64,000 nt of DNA, taken from contig JAPEUQ010000010.1 of NCBI GenBank assembly GCA_027946365.1, positions 124,001-188,000 of the forward strand, given 5' to 3'. The stretch is from Kalmusia sp. IMI 367209 (taxonomy: Eukaryota > Ascomycota > Dothideomycetes > Pleosporales > Didymosphaeriaceae). Below the pieces are notes generated by a model. It saw nothing but the letters and a program-made list of their open reading frames with translations, ran no database searches and was not told where the DNA came from. Shown one piece after another: positions 33,971 to 44,951 of the stretch (positions within the stretch are counted from its first letter, which is position 1; each line of letters begins with the position of its first letter). A program made the position numbers and the translations under genes.

Positions 33971-35191
33971 ATGGCCTTTTCCATTAGTTCGGCGCCTGCC
34001 GCCACTTCGACCACGGGCGATATCAGCAAAGATATCGAAGTCAAGTCAGAAATGCCAACAGACAGCATCTCCGACCTCAGCTTTTCGCCCACGCATGACT
34101 TCCTCGCCATGAGCTCCTGGGATAGGACTGTGACCATCGAGGAGGTGACTGGCAATGGCGTCCAGGCAAAATGGAAATTCTTGTGCAAGACAGAGAAGCA
34201 GCCGAATGGAGAGATCCCGCTGTGCGTGGCATGGTCGAATGTAAGTTCCTTCCTAGAAGCTTTCCTCTCGTACGACTCAATCACTCACTCATGTATAGGA
34301 TGGTACAAAGATTGCGGCCGGTGGCGCAGACGGAACCATCTTCTATGTGGACCTCGCAACAGCAAACGCAGGCCCAATTGAGCCCACGGCAACCTGGCAA
34401 GGACATGAATCGGGCATCAAGGGCATTCGCTGGTTCACATTCCAGAACAAACAAATTCTGATTACCGGCGCCTGGGATAAGCTGGTCAAATACTGGGACC
34501 TGACTGCCGCAGACCCAAGGCAGCCCATGGGGCAATTACAGTGCCAGGAGCGCGTTTACAGCATGGATGTCAAGAACAATCAACTACTTGTCATTGCAAC
34601 CGCCGAACGCCATATCCACATCGTCAATCTGCAAGATCCCATTAAAATCCACAAGACCATTTCCAGCCCGCTTAAGTGGCAGACTCGGGTCGTGAGCTGC
34701 TTCAGCGACGCGACGGGCTTTGCGGTAGGCTCAATCGAAGGACGCTGCGCGATTCAATACGTCGACGACAGCAATACCAGGTACGTTTCCCAACCCCTTC
34801 AACAGATTAATATGCTGATTACCACAGCCTAAACTTCTCCTTCAAATGCCACCGCCAACAAGACCCCACCAACCGTGATGTTGCACGGGTCTACTCCGTA
34901 AACGCCATATCTTTCCACCCACAACACGGCACATTCAGCACCGCCGGCTCAGACGGCACCTTCCACTTCTGGGACAAGGACGCAAAGCACCGTCTCAAAG
35001 GATACCCCGACGTTGGCGGCTCCATCACTGCCACTGCCTTCAACAAAGACGGCACGATCTTCGCGTACGCCGTATGCTACGACTGGAGTAAGGGCTATGC
35101 TGCAAACACTCCCCAGCAGAAGCTTCAGGTTAAATTGCACCCCATTGCGGGCGACGAGTGTAAACCCCGACCAGGCAGCAAGAAGAGGTAA
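33971..35191 (+). CDS. GLE2: WD40 mRNA export factor RAE1/GLE2, 3 exons, 371 aa
   Basis: Rae1/Gle2 is a seven-bladed propeller that binds the GLEBS motif of the nucleoporin Nup98/Nup116 at the nuclear pore and supports mRNA export. Exons are 33971-34240, 34299-34780 and 34828-35191 (372 codons with stop). Blade motifs include AMSSWDRTVTIEEV, TIFYVDLA, GAWDKLVKYWDL and SDGTFHFWDKDAKHRL. The C-terminal YAVCYDWSKGY and the KPRPGSKKR end are hallmarks of this family. Length equals that of known Rae1 proteins. The start is the first ATG after a stop-rich leader. Confidence 0.95.
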
Positions 35192-36157
35192 TCACACTAT
35201 TACGCGGACGGATAGGCGTGCCTTGGGGAGAGACACTGCGAGTGTAGTGCCTAAGGCTGATTTGGCAGGGACTAGGGTTTTCCCAGGAAATACTAGCGAT
35301 GTGAGGTGTGGCGCGTCTACACCAGCCGCACTAACATCAATGGTAAAACCCGCAGTTTCTGATGTTTTCTATGCATTAGCGGGCGAGGGGGTCTTCTGGC
35401 GTACATGGGCTTGCTTTGGGTTGGTTGACAGGCCCGAGGGCCAGCCTAGCTTAGGTAGCTTATACGGAATGATTGGAACTTTGTCCATCTGTGCCTGACC
35501 TTTCATAAGTGTTCTCGCTGTCGTGTGCCGTGGTGTGGTAGAAAGTATACTAAGTCCGTTCTTACCACTATTATAGAAGTCGCCAATTACACGGCCGATA
35601 CTACATGTTCCTATGCATCAGTAGAAACAATCTTACTGCCATAACATCAGAATATCCATCCACCTTATGTATCTCCGCGTAGCCTCCCTCCTGTTCTCCT
35701 ATTCAGATATCATTCGACCTCACTCGAAACCATTCGAAATGTTTCGGCTTATACATACCTCTATATGATACATTCTCCGGTGAAAAGACCAAAAAACACC
35801 AAGAGAATTTCCTGTTCTGTTATTATCGGTTCGCCTCGCGGATCACCATGGCACGGGTCAGAACATAAAGCAAGCACAACTTCGCAGTAGAGTATTGCAT
35901 TCATTGAATTTGATTCCATAGCAGAAACGCCACGCTTATCGATACCCTGAGCATCTAATTCCCAAACGCCACTGTCCAAATGCATTTCATGTTGACCAAA
36001 AACGAGCATCCATCTCAAGTTCATAAAGGAACACCAGTGCCAGCTAGCGTGACAGTCCACAGGCTCATCGGCTAGTACGCCGACTCCATTACTGTTCAAG
36101 GCAACAACAGCATTGACTGTGGTCTCAGTGTTCGTATGCTTTGTCGACGTTTCTCTC
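35192..36157. other. Convergent intergenic region between GLE2 and RAD52, no gene seen
   Basis: A 966 bp spacer between two 3' ends. One minus-strand frame (35761-36099) abuts RAD52 but has no protein-like features and probably lies in its 3' untranslated region. Confidence 0.5.
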
Positions 36158-38060
36158 TTACGAACTACTCACGCTCGCCGCAGCATTCTCAACCCCTGGC
36201 GCATCAACTTTCTGTCTCTTCGACTCCGGTTCTCCCACCCCTCCGCCCTGATTACTCACATCCTGCAACGGCGGTCTCTTCATTGGCGGCTTATACGCAC
36301 CCCGGTTGATACTCGGACTCATGCCTTGTCCACCCGCGTTGGGCATACCGATTCTTCTGTTCGCATCCTGATGCGGATTCACAAAGTTAGAATTGTTGCG
36401 TGGTCCAGCACCGGGGCGATTGAAGCCTCCCCCTGCAGGCGCGGGACTGGGAGCTGGTGGTTCTGGGGCGCCGACTTCCTGGCGCTTGATGGGTCTGCTG
36501 GAAGCGTGGTCGAGGCCTGGCGTGCGTTGATCTTTGGGAAGTGGCGATTCAGCGTGTGGATTGAAGGCAGGAAGGCAAGCAAGGGATGCTGATGGTTCGG
36601 GGTTTTGTAGGAGTTCGGCAGCGCGGGAGGTCACGAAGCCGACGGGTGGGCGGTGGTTCAACGGTGGATTCGTGGCGGGCGCTGTGGTCGCCTGCGCTGC
36701 TGGTCGTGGCTGTTGCTGTTGGGCTTGGGGAGGGGTCGGCCGGAGGGATTGATTCTGTGGTAGAGGAGCGGATGTATGGTTATTTTGATTTGTATTGTGG
36801 GGTTTCGGGACAGCATGGATATCTACCGTTGGTGGCTGCATGCGCGACCTGTTCGGCTCCGGACGGTTATTGCCTTGTTGCTGTGCAGGTGTCTGCGGTC
36901 CCTTCACATTTGGATGGATCACAGGTGGTCTTCCGACGCCATTCTGCTGTAGATTTTGGGGAAGGGGTTGTGCACCGTTCGGGCCTCTTGTCGCTGGTGC
37001 ATTTTGCGCTCTGGGGTTCGATGGTCGCTGTGGGCCGCCATTTGGCAACGGCGCATTACGGCTTGGTGTTGCTCCGTTCGCAGCATTCGCAGATCTATTG
37101 AATGGAATGTCCGCCATTGACTCAAAGCTGAACTCTTCGCTATGGCTTTCGGGTATGTCTACACCATCGAACAAGTTTCCATCGAATTCATCGTCGAATT
37201 CACCCGATATCGACGCGCCAAGATGATCGGTCCGTGTTCTCAGAATTGGATTCGTCCTGATAGGTGTTTGGTGAGGCTCTCGTTTGATTAGTGCCGTCTC
37301 TTCTTTGATCTTTGGAGCAAAGTCCGGATGTCTGTGTAGATTGTCTTCCTGGAACTTCACCGGTTCGACCTTCATTGACTGTACTTTCTTGAGGTATGAC
37401 TTGTCATATAAACAATTGCCGAGTACGTTGCCGAAAGTGCGTAATGCGCGCTTCAACCCGTCGGTAGCTGCTTCTTTCTTCGCCTTCTCAAACGAGGCTG
37501 CTTTGCCTTTCCCATTCTCAATAGAGCCATAGCCGATGTCCTGAATGATATTAGATAGAAGCCGCGGAGGCGAAGAGATGTTTTCACCTCGTGGTAGGTT
37601 CCGTCCTTGAGCGTAATTCTCACAACGATCGACAGTCCAAGGCTGACCTTGCCATTCTGAGTGTTTTCGTCCACCTGCATGTATCAGTCTCTCTCCATTC
37701 CCCAAAGCGGCCAGCCGGCTTACATAGTCGATCTGCACCTGTCCCAACGAGCTCGACCAGCCATTGAAGCCAAACACTTCGTTAGCGAGCGCTATCGCCT
37801 TATTTCCCTCCAGATATGCAACCCTGCCCCCTCCATTGCCTGGTCTCTGCGAGATGTATTCCGGCCCAAGCTGCTTATTTAGGCGACTCTGTAGTGTCGC
37901 GATTTCCAAGGCCGTGAAGCCGTTCTTCACGACGCGTTCTTCGAATGGGTTGGTGACGTTGCCGCTATTGTATTGGTCGCCAGGACTGCGGAAGGTCAGG
38001 GACAGTTTCGACAAAACGTATGGGAGGCCACTATATAATTCGCTTCACTTACGCAGGCAT
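36158..38060 (-). CDS. RAD52: DNA repair protein RAD52, 4 exons, 579 aa
   Basis: Rad52 anneals single-stranded DNA and loads Rad51 in homologous recombination. Exon 1 has only 8 nt (38053-38060, ATGCCTGC), then intron 37986-38052; further introns are 37675-37723 (49 nt) and 37541-37587 (47 nt). Splicing gives MPAPGDQYNSGNVTNPFEER and restores the conserved block VQIDYVDENTQNGKVSLGLS...GTYHEDIGYGSIEN. The annealing domain covers about residues 20-190, ending FGNVLGNCLYDKSYLKK. The rest is Pro/Asn/Gln-rich and probably disordered, with basic patches; a Rad51-binding segment should lie here but I cannot place it. Two ACGCG cores lie 70-90 bp upstream of the start, consistent with G1/S control. 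Confidence 0.95.
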
Positions 38061-38497
38061 TGTCACAGCTTTTAAAACGGCGTGGGCATGGAGATGTTGA
38101 GCGGCAAAGGTGGATGGCTGGAGGCTAATGACGCGAACGCGCTCGAGATTGAAGGCACCGACCACACACGCGCCGCCAAATCACGTGTCGTAGCGCCCCA
38201 CCACAATGCTCCCACCTGGCAGGCAGCTGTCTAGGTATAGCTTTTCAGCACTCTTGGCGATCGAATGCTCTAATTCAAGACATACATGCAGATGATAGGT
38301 CATAAGAATTGTATATTTTATACAGCTTGTCGTACACCTTCGACAGCGCCTTCATCCCAGATAGTACGAATCCTGTAGATATTAACGCCCTATAATGCTT
38401 GCTGTACTCGAAAGTAAACCCAATGCGCTATTGAACCGATACATGGCCGTACAAGACCACCGCCAACAGACAAAATCAATGCAAAGACTGATTAGAA
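38061..38497. promoter_or_regulatory. RAD52 upstream region with ACGCG cores and a CACGTG site
   Basis: The 437 bp gap carries the RAD52 promoter and the 3' side of KEX1. Two closely spaced ACGCG cores (about 38131-38142), resembling MBF sites, and a CACGTG at 38182-38187 are visible. Their use is inferred. Confidence 0.4.
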
Positions 38498-40534
38498 TCA
38501 AGACTTCTCTCTTGCTGCCAATTTGCGATCCCTTTCGCTTCCACTGCCCTCCCCGTCACTGCTCGCTCCGCCTAAGCTGAACGTCGAATCATTCTGAGGC
38601 ATCCTTTCCTTCTCACTCCTGCCGTTAGCTTGCCCATTCAGTGATTTACTATGCTCGTCATCCAAGTCGTCCAGCTCCCTCTCATCAAAATCAGCGGCCT
38701 CGACATCCCTTCTCCGTTCCCGCCTTCGGAAGTTGTCAAGTCCCATGCCCATGATAAGCGATTCGCGGCCCTCATCGCCGTCCACGCCCTTGTAGCCATC
38801 GGCAGCTCGTCGACGACGGTCGCGCCAGACGAAGAACCCGAAAGCACCGGCGAGAATCACAACGATAACCAGAGCAACCTCTCCAGAGCGATAGTAGGCT
38901 TTCCACTCAGCCTCTTTCAATTCCTTCGTCTTATCTTCTTCCGCCTTCGTTGAGTTCGGATGGCCGCCAACGCTCACTAACGGTCCTTTCTCGCCATCGA
39001 TGTCGCTTTCAGATGGACTTCCACCAATAGGACTGATGTCCACACCCAGAAATCGATCGAGCATGTCGCGGGTGCGTCTCGGGTAATCGAACGGAACCAT
39101 GTGGCTGGAGTTGTAAAACACAACATAGGTGAGATTTCGTGCCTCCTGGTAAGTACCTGCTGGCTCGCCCTCAAAGGTCCAGTCGCGACGTGGCGCTACA
39201 ACGCCTTGGGAGATTTCGAAACCTTTGCCACCGTTCCATGTCATTCTATCAATCATAGCCTCCGTACCTAGATGGTTGCAAATCAAGTCTTGATCTCCCG
39301 AGAACAAAACAACCGAAATCTCGGAAAGGAGATCGGGTAAGAAATCAACGGAAGGTTTGCTGTTACGAGCACGGAAGTGCGAAGAGACGGCGCCGTTGCA
39401 TTCAGTCCACCCAGTCTTCTTGTCAGAATTGATATGGAGAGCCGCGACAACGTCCGGTTGACGCAACCAGGGAGTAACAGTCGCTAGATCCGGAGGCCAG
39501 TTCATTCCACATGAACCGTCGTCTCGAAGACGGATGTCGTACATGTTGATGCATTCTTGTCTGGGATCGCCTCCCTTGTTCTTCGTCTCTTGAAGAATGG
39601 TCGTCATTATAGATTCGCACTCTGGAGTATCCACATGGTCCATGGCCCCGGAGTTCAACAGATTGACACACTTTGTTTGCAGGGCCTCAACACGTTTTCC
39701 CGCGGGTGTATCGCTTTGCAAAAGACCCATTTGATAAGCGTATGGGAGATAGGCGAGATACTGGTCCACTGGCGATATCCAGCCATTACCGATTAACACA
39801 CCCTTCAATGGCCAGACGTGCTTTGGTCCGCTTTTGTTTCGCTCGAGAATAGCGCGAGCAATATACGGGATATGTTGACCAGCGTACGATTCTCCAGCGA
39901 TGTAAATCTGTACTTGGTTAATAATGAAGCAGGGAATTTGGGGTGAAACCACGTACATCGTCGTGCTCGTACTCTGGAAAGAGCGCAAACCACTTCTCCA
40001 AGAAGACCATGAATTGGGCAGCCATCTGGTCCAGCTCGCTGATGTAGCTGTCTGTGTTCACGTAACTGAACCCTGTTCCAACCGGCTGATCGACGAAAAG
40101 CAAGTTTGCAAACTCGTCCCATGAGCCATTATTATATTCCAGCTTGCCACCTTCCCTCACGCGATATGGGCCAATCTCCATCAGTGCGCCGTCCATGCTG
40201 CTGCAACCGGGGCCACCGTTGAGCCATATGACTGTCCGCTGCTTGTTGGCGATGTGGCGGTTCTGGTAGTGCCAAAAGAACAGGTTGCCATTGTGTTCCG
40301 GATCGACTTCAATGTGTCTAGCGTGATGATCAGCTCTGCCCGGACTTTGATGCTAGGAGTGGTTGCCTACCCTGCGTGCATCTTCAACAGCGGTTCCGGT
40401 GCTCCTGGCAGCGAATGTACAAAGTAATCAGCCTGCGACTTGTCTGCGCCGGTTCCAGGCAGCCATGCCAGCGAGGCCAGCAGGCCACCCAGAAGAGCCG
40501 TCCGCCAGCGCGACGGCGCGGTTGTGAAGAACAT
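38498..40534 (-). CDS. KEX1: Pheromone-processing carboxypeptidase KEX1, 3 exons, 644 aa
   Basis: A Golgi serine carboxypeptidase that trims C-terminal Lys/Arg left by Kex2. Exons are 40371-40534, 39957-40317 and 38498-39907 (645 codons with stop). The N-terminus has a signal peptide (hydrophobic [16 protein letters not shown], residues about 12-27). The catalytic triad is visible as Ser in GESYAGQ, Asp in [13 protein letters not shown] and His in [22 protein letters not shown] is the family oxyanion region. A membrane segment ([18 protein letters not shown]) near residue 520 is followed by basic residues and an acidic tail ([13 protein letters not shown]), as expected for a type I trans-Golgi protein. 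Length is normal. The intron before [10 protein letters not shown] places the catalytic serine close to a splice junction. Confidence 0.95.
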
Positions 40535-41571
40535 GGTGAGGTGTGCTGAGCGCTAGCCAAGCAATGAGTGGGAGAAAGCGCTATCTCATGGGTCTATTGA
40601 GTCTCTCGCGTTCGTCGAGGGCGCCAAAAGGGTTGCGTTGAGCGCGAACGAGCGGCGCAGATCTGTGTCGGGGTTGTAGGTACTCGCAACGTGTCGCGAG
40701 GGATGGTCGAGATATTGTAGATGGCCGGAGCGAAAGGGATTAGGTGGCGCCGGAGAGCTTACGAGGCCTACCGCGCTGCAGGGGTTCGCAAGGCGGAGCG
40801 AGACCTGAGATGGCACGCGAACGGTGCCGAGACAAGAAACGGATGCGGGTGAAGTGAATGGTAATCACGCACACAAAGTTGTTATTAAGATATGGAAAAG
40901 GAATATAGGAGCATGCAGGTATTGGCAGTGGCATCGATAATTGTACCAGATGCTGCGAGATCTTTGTTCCAAGACCTGGGCAGCGAAGCGCCTGGATTGT
41001 GCCACCGGCCAATGAGGCTGGCCTGCGATTCTCGGCTGGCCGCCTCTCCGTGTCGAACACCTCAAACCACGTTGAAGCATACCGCAACGCTTCACGGCTG
41101 TAACAGCTCATGGTTTAGGGACCTGAGGCTGCATATGCGTTGGCCGTAGCTTTGCTTGGGGCAGCCGCCCTGCAGATCATCTGTCCTGAATTACGGTACG
41201 CACAGCTAAGCCCATCTCGGAGAATCCATCGCGATTACCCATTACTGTTGCACCGCGGACGCTTGTCGACAATTCTCACGGCTGGTGTAATTACTTTCCG
41301 GGGGTGGGTCTGTTCTAATTGCCTGTCTCTCTCCTCTAGCAGGATGGGAGCGCTACTACTGTGACCGTGAAATGCTCCAAGTCCACCAACGCCCATTCCT
41401 GGCCCGTATAAACTACTTATCAAAACCGTCCCCACGAACCTGCTTAAACAGGCATGATGTCGATACCGTAGAAGACTGCGTGCCACAGTGGCGTGACCCT
41501 TTCCTCATGGCATTATTTGCTTTTCCGTAGAGGGATCCTGCAAACGAAACAAGAGACGGCCTGCATAGGCT
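40535..41571. other. 1.04 kb intergenic region, no gene recognised
   Basis: Holds the KEX1 promoter side and the 3' side of SFM1. Open frames of 60-123 codons occur on both strands without motifs. Confidence 0.5.
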
Positions 41572-42456
41572 TCACAAGAGGTCATCAAGTCCTTTTTCAG
41601 AATCTTTGATGATAAGATCGACCATACCCTGTGATAGGTCAGCATACCCAGATTCGTAAGACACCTCTAGTGGAGGCATTTTAGGCTCTTACCTCCGGCA
41701 TGATCGGTCGGCCATCCTCACCCTTGACGTATCGAAAGGGCATCTGGGTGCTTTCGTTCTTGTTGATCTTGAGTTCTGGGTGGTCGAGATAGGGAATCTT
41801 GTCGACAGGTACTGCACGATGTCAGAACGAAACGTTCTTGGCGATTTCTTGGAAGCACACAATGCGTACTTCTGTCTTGAACCACAATTCTCGTTACGCG
41901 AACAGCGGTGTCAGTCGTCATTTGGACAGGCCCCAAGCGGCGGCCCTGGTATCCCTTCTTTCGCAGCTCAGAGGTCCGATCTACGATGAGAGCATGTCAG
42001 CAGACGTGCGGCAGCGTCGCACCTCCCCACGCAGTAGCACATACCTCGAGGAGGATCGTCCCCTATGCGGAGTCAGCCAATTGCACATGTGATCTGATTG
42101 GAGAGCAGCCCATTGGCATACTTACCAAGAATACCGCCAAATAAGAAGATATCGAAAGTGTCGCCATCTTCTGGGCCAAGATCCTTGGATGCTGAGGGGT
42201 CAAGCAGACAAACTCTGTCTTTCTTGTCGGCGTAGATCTCCTCAATGCCTCTCGTTTCTACGTTCAGACCTTCCGCTCCCTGAAGATTGGAAGGGAGCTT
42301 CAAAGAGGTGGGGACTGAAGATAGTAAAAATTGTGCGCCAGTCGCGTGGCACTCTGACGCAATGGCAGAGTACTCCAGCGACGACCATGCCTCGAGCTCT
42401 GGGTCCAGGTGCTCGACCACGAAGGTCTTGCCCGGCGGAGATTGAGCATTCGCCAT
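41572..42456 (-). CDS. SFM1: SPOUT protein arginine methyltransferase SFM1, 5 exons, 211 aa
   Basis: Sfm1 is a SPOUT-fold S-adenosylmethionine enzyme that in yeast methylates ribosomal protein Rps3. Exons are 42126-42456, 42045-42062 (an 18-nt microexon), 41870-41980, 41693-41811 and 41572-41628; they sum to 212 codons with stop. Matching family blocks appear only after splicing: FVVEHLDPELEAWSSLEYS, DRVCLLDPSASKDLGPEDGD, FGGILGDDPPRDRTSELRK, RRLGPVQMTTDTAVRVTR, KINKNESTQMPFRYV and the acidic C-terminus EKGLDDLL. The cofactor-binding trefoil knot should be formed by the GGILG-DDPPRD and LGPVQMTTDTA segments. Start ATG 42454-42456 fits the usual length. Divergent from the SnoaL-like gene. Confidence 0.93.
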
Positions 42457-42854
42457 GTAGATGGGGTTGCGGAATATGGCGCCGACGTGCCTTTTCTCGA
42501 TGTGGGAGTCAGCTGCACGCTACGTAGCTTATTGGCCAATGGCGCGGAGGACGGCTCTTCTGAGAGCCCTTTGGATTGTGGTTAGTCCATCGGGCCTTGG
42601 GTGGGCCAGTGGCCGCCTGCGGTACGTCGAACTAGAGGCTTGTTCGGATTCGAGACCACGCGATTTGCCAGTGTTGCAAGCTGCTACCAAATAGACACTT
42701 CTGCGTAGTGCTGTGCCCCCATCTCCAAGCCCCGATGAATCCTAGACTTCTTCATTTCCATGTTTTAATTCCGGATAGAATTTCATATAAAGCTTGGCCG
42801 CTCACAGGTAAGAGTGACACAGATCACAGCAACCATATCACTTCGCTCGGCGCA
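42457..42854. promoter_or_regulatory. Divergent promoter region of SFM1 and the SnoaL-like gene
   Basis: A 398 bp gap between two divergent starts. No specific site stands out. Confidence 0.45.
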
Positions 42855-43316
42855 ATGGCAGACGCAGCCACCCTCCCACTTAACCCACGCGAAGCCGTCG
42901 CAGATGCTCTCTACCGCTGCATCCTGGGTATCGACAGCAACAATCGGGATCTGTTCGAATCAGCATGCGTGAAGAACGAGAGCATGACTGTTGTCGCTGA
43001 TCCATTTACTATCGAAGGCTGGACCGCGATCAATGACTTCTTTCTCAGAGTCTTCGCCGTCGTCACCACGCATATCACCAGCAATATCCGCATTCAGCTG
43101 CGGGACGGTGCGGACACGGCATCTATGACTGCCCACGCGCTCGCGTATCATGTTCGGCCGGATGATGCGCTCAAGCCGGAGGACGGTTCTTACACGGCGT
43201 CATGCCTGTACTTTATAGATGTTGTCAAGGACGGCAACGACGGCTTGTGGAAGATCAAGAAGTGGGAGATCAAGGTTCTATGGACCACGGGTGATAGGGC
43301 GGTTCTGCATGAGTGA
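42855..43316 (+). CDS. SnoaL-like / NTF2-fold protein, 153 aa
   Basis: A single-exon small protein with the layout of SnoaL-type NTF2-like domains: an N-terminal helix pair (AVADALYRCILGIDSNNRDLFESA), a strand with VADPFTIEGWTAINDFF, HITSNIRIQLRDGADTASMTAHALAYH, and C-terminal strands with LWKIKKWEIKVLWTTGD. The pattern resembles fungal SnoaL_4 proteins, many of which are stand-alone and of unknown substrate. The ATG at 42855 has a good context (cgcaATGg). No catalytic residues can be assigned with confidence. Divergent from SFM1. Confidence 0.82.
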   Translation: MADAATLPLNPREAVADALYRCILGIDSNNRDLFESACVKNESMTVVADPFTIEGWTAINDFFLRVFAVVTTHITSNIRIQLRDGADTASMTAHALAYHVRPDDALKPEDGSYTASCLYFIDVVKDGNDGLWKIKKWEIKVLWTTGDRAVLHE

Positions 43317-44384
43317 AGTTGAAGAAGCATTGTAGGATAGTCGAGGGTCTGAGGTTACCTGGTATACACCAGTAATGGAACGCACACCGAGACGTCTTTT
43401 GTTGCTACAGTGAAGCCTCGCGTGCGTGCATGTGGGGGACACACAATTCTGCGGGGATTCTGAGGGCCACAAAACCGAGCGACCCTGACGATCCACGGGC
43501 GAAACTTGGAATGACGAGTACGCGTGACGTTGGAGTGGATTTGAGCCGTGCCCTCGAATGGAAAGCCCACGACAATCCTCCAGCGACCCGCGCCAGGTGC
43601 CGCCCGCGCGAAGCCTATCGACAGCCTCCAGCCATTGCAATGTGCCTGCCATGCATCAGCGAGTGAATTACCTCGCAGAATAAGCTGTAGCGTGACAATT
43701 GCTGCTGCCGGCGGCCCACTCTGCCCTCCCGTACATATTTGCTGCATTACCCCTCTTCCTCGCTCCAGCACCAACATTCTCGTGGCACTTTCGTGGCACA
43801 CCTCGTTTCCGCCCTCTGCACAGTGAGTCTCGCAGGTCACGTAATGCTCTGCAATGTCGAGGGATGGGCTGACCATGGGACCATGCTGCAGATACAAGTC
43901 CGCCGTACAAACCGTCACCGTTGTTGTTGTTGCAGTGGGTGCCGGCCCGACCAGTCGGAACCTCGGGCAGATCTTATCGCAGCAGCGTTGGAGGGGCTTC
44001 CAAGGACAACGGCAACGGCTTCCAAGCTCCAAGACAACAGGCCCCAAGCAGCCATTCTGGAACACAAGAGTCAACGCGCCGCTTGTTTGACCTGACAGGC
44101 AGCAGCACACACCCGACCGCAATCGACCCGCCCAATCGCACGCTGGCGCCGCGCTCGGAGCCCATAGCGACGAAGCATTATTCACCCTGCCCTTGTCCCT
44201 GTCTCCCAGAGCCCAACGCGAGCCACAACAGACGCTGAATTCATCCTCCCCCCGGCGACCGCAGACAAAGAATAAACACAACACCACGCCCTCCACCTCG
44301 CGAGCAGCCTCCCGCCCGCTCGCTCTCCCGCGTCATCCACATTCCGAACCCGTCCACCCGTCCAACAGCCCCGCCAGCGCAACC
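43317..44384. other. 1.07 kb intergenic region upstream of endosulfine, no gene accepted
   Basis: A long minus-strand frame (43355-44296, 313 codons) overlaps this GC-rich region, but it lacks an ATG at its 5' end, is Cys/Arg/Trp-rich and has no motif, so I treat it as chance. The right part is the leader and promoter of the endosulfine gene and is CT/CA-rich. Confidence 0.5.
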
Positions 44385-44951
44385 ATGAACCCACACCAGC
44401 AGAACAAGGTGGACATCAGCGTGCGTCACCGGTGCTCCCCTTGCGCGCCCCTTTAGCTATATGGCTGCCCACGCGCTGCAACGGAGCAAGAAGCCACATG
44501 CTAACATGATGACACAGAAGCTGTCCCCGGACGAGGCACGGCTCTTCCGCCTCTATGGCAAGCTGCCCAACAAGAAGGACCTCCTGCAGAATAAATTGAA
44601 GGTATGCGCCATGTACCAAAAAAATTCCCTTCCTCCTCGCTAACAGCTACCCCGCAGGAGCGCAAGTACTTTGACAGCGGCGACTACGCCCTCTCCAAGG
44701 CTGGCAAGGCCTCAGATATCGGCGTCACCTCCATCGGCCGCGAGCACCCCGTGCCCGAGAAGATTCCTCACATCGCACCCCCCGCACACAACGGACAGGC
44801 CCAGAACCAGAACGGCCAAGAGAAGGGCCTCAACGGTGGCAGCCCCGTCAAGGAGAACACCTTCCTGCACCGCGAGACGAGCCTGAACCGAGAAACGTCG
44901 GCTGAAGACTTCGAGCAGGAGGAGCGCAAGGAGGACGCTACTCAGGCATAG
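44385..44951 (+). CDS. IGO1: Endosulfine family PP2A inhibitor (IGO1/ENSA-like), 3 exons, 137 aa
   Basis: Endosulfines, when phosphorylated by Greatwall/Rim15 kinases, inhibit PP2A-B55 and control quiescence and mitosis. Exons are 44385-44420, 44518-44601 and 44658-44951 (138 codons with stop). The conserved core reads KLSPDEARLFRLYGKLPNKKD, then KERKYFDSGDYALSKAGK, where the serine in FDSGDY is the phosphorylation site. The C-terminal 75 residues are Asn/Gln/Glu-rich and low in complexity, as usual. The two short first exons carry the N-terminus and the helix before the core. Confidence 0.95.

Noticed and set aside
36158..38014. RAD52 as an uninterrupted 618-codon frame
   Set aside because: It is open only because two retained introns add up to a multiple of three; the conserved RAD52 block appears only after splicing both.
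43355..44296. 313-codon minus-strand open frame
   Set aside because: Opens without ATG, is Cys/Arg/Trp-rich, has no motif, and overlaps the CT-rich leader side of the endosulfine gene; typical of GC-rich non-coding DNA.
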